In this document: positions 61,549 through 64,000 of the stretch, piece by piece
Layout of the letters: the number at the start of each line of letters is the position of its first letter
Position numbering within the stretch: the first letter of the stretch is position 1
Source: Pseudomonas hunanensis
GTDB taxonomy: Bacteria > Pseudomonadota > Gammaproteobacteria > Pseudomonadales > Pseudomonadaceae
NCBI RefSeq assembly: GCF_013393325.1
Contig: NZ_QJRC01000098.1
Coordinates: forward strand, 1-64,000
Direction of reading: 5' to 3'
Length of the DNA: 64,000 bases
Notes under the pieces: model-generated
What the model was told of the DNA's origin: nothing
Seen by the model: only the letters and a program-made list of their open reading frames with translations
The model's database searches: none
Made by a program: the position numbers and the translations under genes

Positions 61549-61564
61549 TGGCACAGCTCTTGCG
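61549..61564 (+). promoter_or_regulatory. Sigma-54 promoter of the sulfonate-type ABC operon
   Basis: TGGCACAGCTCTTGCG has GG (61550-61551) and GC (61562-61563) ten bases apart. It lies 36 bases before the first permease gene. Confidence 0.78.
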
Positions 61565-61599
61565 ATACCCCGGTATCCTCTGTTTATCCAAGGCCAGCC

Positions 61600-62352
61600 A
61601 TGCGCGTGCTCTCGTCCCTTTCCTGGTTCATCTCACCCCTGGCCCTGCTCACCCTCTGGGCGGCGGTGGCCAACGCCGGGCTGTTTCCGGCCAACCTGCT
61701 GATCCCGCCACTGGAGGTATGGCACAGCCTCACCGACCTGCTGGCCACCGGCGAGCTTCAGGAACACCTGGCCGGCAGCCTGTCGCGGCTGGCCCTGGGC
61801 TTTACCGGTGGTGCCCTGGCAGGCCTTGCCTTTGGCGCGGCGCTGGCCCTGTCGAAAACCGTGGAGGCCTACTGCGCCCCACTGTTCCATACCTTGCGCC
61901 AGGTGCCCAGCATCGCGCTGATCCCGATGTTCGTGCTGCTGTTCGGCGTCGACGAAACCTTCAAGGTGGTCATCGTCGCCAAGACTGCGTTCTTCCCTGT
62001 GGCACTGGCCACCTGCGAAGGCATCCGCGCGATCCCGCGCAGTCATTTCGAAGTGGCAGCGGTGTACCGCTTGCGCTGGCCCACGCTGGTAGGTCGGATT
62101 GCCCTGCCCGCTGCTGTGCCGGCCATCGTCACCGGTATTCGCGTGGCCCTGACCCGCGCCTGGGTGGTGCTGGTGGCCTGCGAACTGCTGGCGGCCGACA
62201 GCGGCCTGGGGCAGATGATCGAGATGGGCCGGCAGATGCTACGCATCGATGTGGTGATGGTCGGCGTGGTACTGACCGGGCTGATCGGCTTTGCCCTGGA
62301 TTTCACCTTGCGCCGTGTGGAACGGCGCCTTTCTGCCTGGCAAAACCGCTGA
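61600..62352 (+). CDS. Sulfonate/taurine-type ABC permease (SsuC-like) 1
   Basis: A 250-residue inner-membrane permease with about six helices. The EAA loop is VAAVYRLRWPTLVGRIALPA, and VPSIALIPMFVLLFG is the SsuC-type helix-loop. It lies 10 bases before a second, different permease gene and is predicted to form a heterodimer with it. Confidence 0.9.
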   Translation: MRVLSSLSWFISPLALLTLWAAVANAGLFPANLLIPPLEVWHSLTDLLATGELQEHLAGSLSRLALGFTGGALAGLAFGAALALSKTVEAYCAPLFHTLRQVPSIALIPMFVLLFGVDETFKVVIVAKTAFFPVALATCEGIRAIPRSHFEVAAVYRLRWPTLVGRIALPAAVPAIVTGIRVALTRAWVVLVACELLAADSGLGQMIEMGRQMLRIDVVMVGVVLTGLIGFALDFTLRRVERRLSAWQNR

Positions 62353-62362
62353 GGAGGATGAG

Positions 62363-63118
62363 ATGAAACTGCAGAACATACGTGGCCTGGTGTTACCGCT
62401 GTTGCTGCTCGGTGCATGGGAATATGCCTCGCGCCAGGGGGCGGCTGGTGCCTATGCCTTCGTGCCACTGGCCCAAGTGGGCACGGCACTGACCGAGCTG
62501 CTGGGCAGCGGTGAATTGCTGGTCAACCTGTGGGCGAGCCTGCTGCGCACCTGCAGCGGCCTGGCCATCGGCATTGTCGGCGGTGTCGGCCTGGGGGCAC
62601 TGATGGCCCTGTCCGCACCGGCCAACCGCCTGATCGCGCCGCTGTTCCATGCCCTGCGCCAGGTACCGATGCTGGGCTGGATCCCGCTGATTGCCTTGTG
62701 GCTCGGTAATGGAGAAGGCGCCAAGCTGTTGATCGTCAGCCTGGCGGCGTTGTACCCCATGGTGCTGAACACCTTCGAAAGCCTGCGCCAGGTCACTGCC
62801 CAGCACCGTGAAGCCGCGCAGGTACTGATGCTCAGCCGTTGGCAGCAACTGTGGTTGATCCTGCTGCCGGCGGCTCTGCCTGGCATTGCCGCCGGGGTGC
62901 TGCAGGCCTTGGCCTTCGCCTGGGTAACTTCGGTGGGCAGCGAACTGTTCCTGTCCGCTGGCGCCGGCCTTGGCAGCCTGATGATGAATGCCGAAGCCAC
63001 CGCACGCATGGAGATCATCGTGGTCTGCGTGCTGTGCATCGGCCTGAGTGGCTACCTGATGTCCTGGCTGTGCACCCTGCTCACCCGCCGCCTGCTGCGC
63101 TGGCGCACCAACCATTGA
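62363..63118 (+). CDS. Sulfonate/taurine-type ABC permease (SsuC-like) 2
   Basis: A 251-residue permease. The start at 62363 has a strong GAGGAGG ribosome site. The SsuC features are VPMLGWIPLIALWLGNGEG and the EAA loop EAAQVLMLSRWQQLWLILLP. It is the partner of the permease at 61600-62352. Typical Ssu systems use one permease as a homodimer, so two different genes are notable. Confidence 0.9.
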   Translation: MKLQNIRGLVLPLLLLGAWEYASRQGAAGAYAFVPLAQVGTALTELLGSGELLVNLWASLLRTCSGLAIGIVGGVGLGALMALSAPANRLIAPLFHALRQVPMLGWIPLIALWLGNGEGAKLLIVSLAALYPMVLNTFESLRQVTAQHREAAQVLMLSRWQQLWLILLPAALPGIAAGVLQALAFAWVTSVGSELFLSAGAGLGSLMMNAEATARMEIIVVCVLCIGLSGYLMSWLCTLLTRRLLRWRTNH

Positions 63119-63129
63119 AAGGCCCAACC

Positions 63130-63915
63130 ATGAACGCCATCGCCCACGCTTTACCCACCACCGCCAGCACTGGCGCGCTGACCATTCGCGGCCTGAACAA
63201 GGCGTACCCGCTCAAAGGCAAGCCGGTACCGGTGCTCGAAGGCATCGACCTGGCCATTCGCCCTGGCGAATTCGTCAGCATCCTCGGCGCCAGTGGCTGT
63301 GGCAAATCCACCCTGCTGCGGCTGATTGTCGGGCTCGATCAGGACTACCAGGGGCAGATCCTGCTGGACCAGCAACCCGTGCGCGGGCCAGGCCTGGAGC
63401 GCGGCATCGTGTTCCAGGACCACCGCCTGTTCCCTTGGATGACCCTGCAGCAAAACATTGCCCTGGCCTTGAAAAACCATGCGCTACCGGCGCTGGAGAA
63501 GAACCGCCTGGTGGCCGAGCACATCGACCTGGTGGGCCTGAGTGGTTACGAGCAGGCCTACCCGCACCAGTTGTCCGGCGGCATGGCCCAACGCGCGGCG
63601 ATTGCCCGTGCCTTGGTGAACAAGCCCAAGGTGCTGTTGCTGGACGAACCGCTTGGCGCCCTGGATGCACTGACCCGAGTGCGCTTGCAACAGGAGTTGC
63701 AGCGCATTTGGGTACAGGAGCGCTGCACGGTGATCATGGTGACCCACGACATCGAAGAAGCGTTGTACCTGGGCGACCGGGTGATCGTCATGGATGCACA
63801 CCCAGGGCGCATTCGCGAGGACCTGCGTATCGACCTGCCGCACCCGCGCCAGCGCGATAGCCAGGTGTTGCAGGGGTACAAGCAGCGGTTGCTGGGAGAA
63901 CTGGTGGGGCAATGA
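63130..63915 (+). CDS. Sulfonate/nitrate-type ABC ATPase (SsuB-like)
   Basis: A 261-residue ATPase. Walker A GASGCGKST, Q-loop FQDHRLFPW, signature LSGGMAQRAAIAR, Walker B LLLDEPLGALD and H-loop MVTHDIEEAL are all complete. The start at 63130 is used because the upstream open frame is antisense-like read-through of the permease gene. No binding protein is present between here and the end of the window; the SsuA-like one at 30111 is a candidate partner. Confidence 0.93.
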   Translation: MNAIAHALPTTASTGALTIRGLNKAYPLKGKPVPVLEGIDLAIRPGEFVSILGASGCGKSTLLRLIVGLDQDYQGQILLDQQPVRGPGLERGIVFQDHRLFPWMTLQQNIALALKNHALPALEKNRLVAEHIDLVGLSGYEQAYPHQLSGGMAQRAAIARALVNKPKVLLLDEPLGALDALTRVRLQQELQRIWVQERCTVIMVTHDIEEALYLGDRVIVMDAHPGRIREDLRIDLPHPRQRDSQVLQGYKQRLLGELVGQ

Positions 63916-63942
63916 GCCGGGGGCCGCTGTGCGGCCCCCGGC
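63916..63942. terminator. Strong GC hairpin at the end of the transporter operon
   Basis: GCCGGGGGCCGC and GCGGCCCCCGGC form a perfect 12-base stem with a TGT loop directly after the ATPase stop, followed by ATTTGAC. It probably ends the operon and separates it from a convergent gene. Confidence 0.65.
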
Positions 63943-63973
63943 ATTTGACACCAACAGCTTTGCCTTCAGGCCC

Positions 63974-64000
63974 TCAACCCGCCAGGATGAAGTCCGCAGC
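63974..64000 (-). CDS. Possible 3' end of a convergent gene (partial)
   Basis: On the minus strand the last 27 bases read AADFILAG followed by a stop codon, with the hairpin at 63916-63942 just beyond. This looks like the end of a convergent gene running into the window, but it is too short to identify and could be chance. Confidence 0.25.
   Translation of the reverse strand, partial: AADFILAG

Noticed and set aside
29817-63915. The sulfur island as a mobile genomic island.
   Set aside because: No integrase, transposase, tRNA edge or direct repeats were seen, and base composition looks like the rest of the window. Transfer cannot be judged from this sequence.

Overview
The window looks like chromosomal DNA of a fluorescent-group Pseudomonas, close to P. 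putida. The base composition is GC-rich, P. putida-type REP palindromes lie between genes, and the phenol hydroxylase/DmpR locus has a sigma-54 promoter of the Po type. No rRNA, tRNA, CRISPR array, integrase or transposase was seen. Spacers of about 300 bases or more (5614-5988, 29817-30110, 47570-47859, 52801-53100) all hold sigma-54 control regions, described below.

Region A (about 0-8.75 kb) is phenol catabolism. A leftward operon encodes the multicomponent phenol hydroxylase (dmpKLMNOP) and an outer-membrane aromatic-transport-type protein. Divergent from it is the phenol sensor dmpR, followed by catechol 1,2-dioxygenase (catA). DmpR-type operator pairs plus GG-N10-GC promoters lie on both sides of dmpR, so phenol hydroxylation and ortho ring cleavage appear to be switched on together. 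No meta-cleavage genes are present.

Region B (about 9-28.7 kb) is iron acquisition and miscellaneous genes. It holds three complete ECF sigma / FecR / TonB-receptor cell-surface signalling cassettes, two of them back to back around 24.6 kb. It also has an unusual adenylation-carrier-membrane acyltransferase protein, a luciferase-like oxidoreductase with a divergent LysR regulator, a periplasmic transglutaminase-like protein behind a strong Fur box, and an isochorismatase-family hydrolase.

Region C (about 28.7-64 kb) is a large organosulfur-scavenging island. It starts with an SfnR-like sigma-54 activator that has no sensor domain. It then carries four SsuD-like flavin monooxygenases, one DszC/SfnB-like flavoprotein and three cytoplasmic DszB-type sulfinate desulfinases, one of which has Ser in place of the catalytic Cys. 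Transport genes include three TonB receptors, a sulfonate-type binding protein, an SsuCB-like transporter with two different permeases, a dipeptide-type ABC transporter with two binding proteins, and a heterodimeric ABC exporter. A shared palindrome (core TGCTGCCMCAGCA, M = A or C, and variants) sits upstream of six GG-N10-GC promoters, which ties most of the island into one SfnR/sigma-54 regulon. Many island proteins contain almost no Met or Cys, as expected of proteins made during sulfur starvation.

A plausible flow is: outer-membrane uptake by TonB receptors, inner-membrane uptake by the ABC systems, oxygenation by FMNH2-dependent monooxygenases to sulfinates, and release of sulfite by the DszB-like enzymes. 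The substrate is not deducible from sequence, and no flavin reductase gene is in the window.
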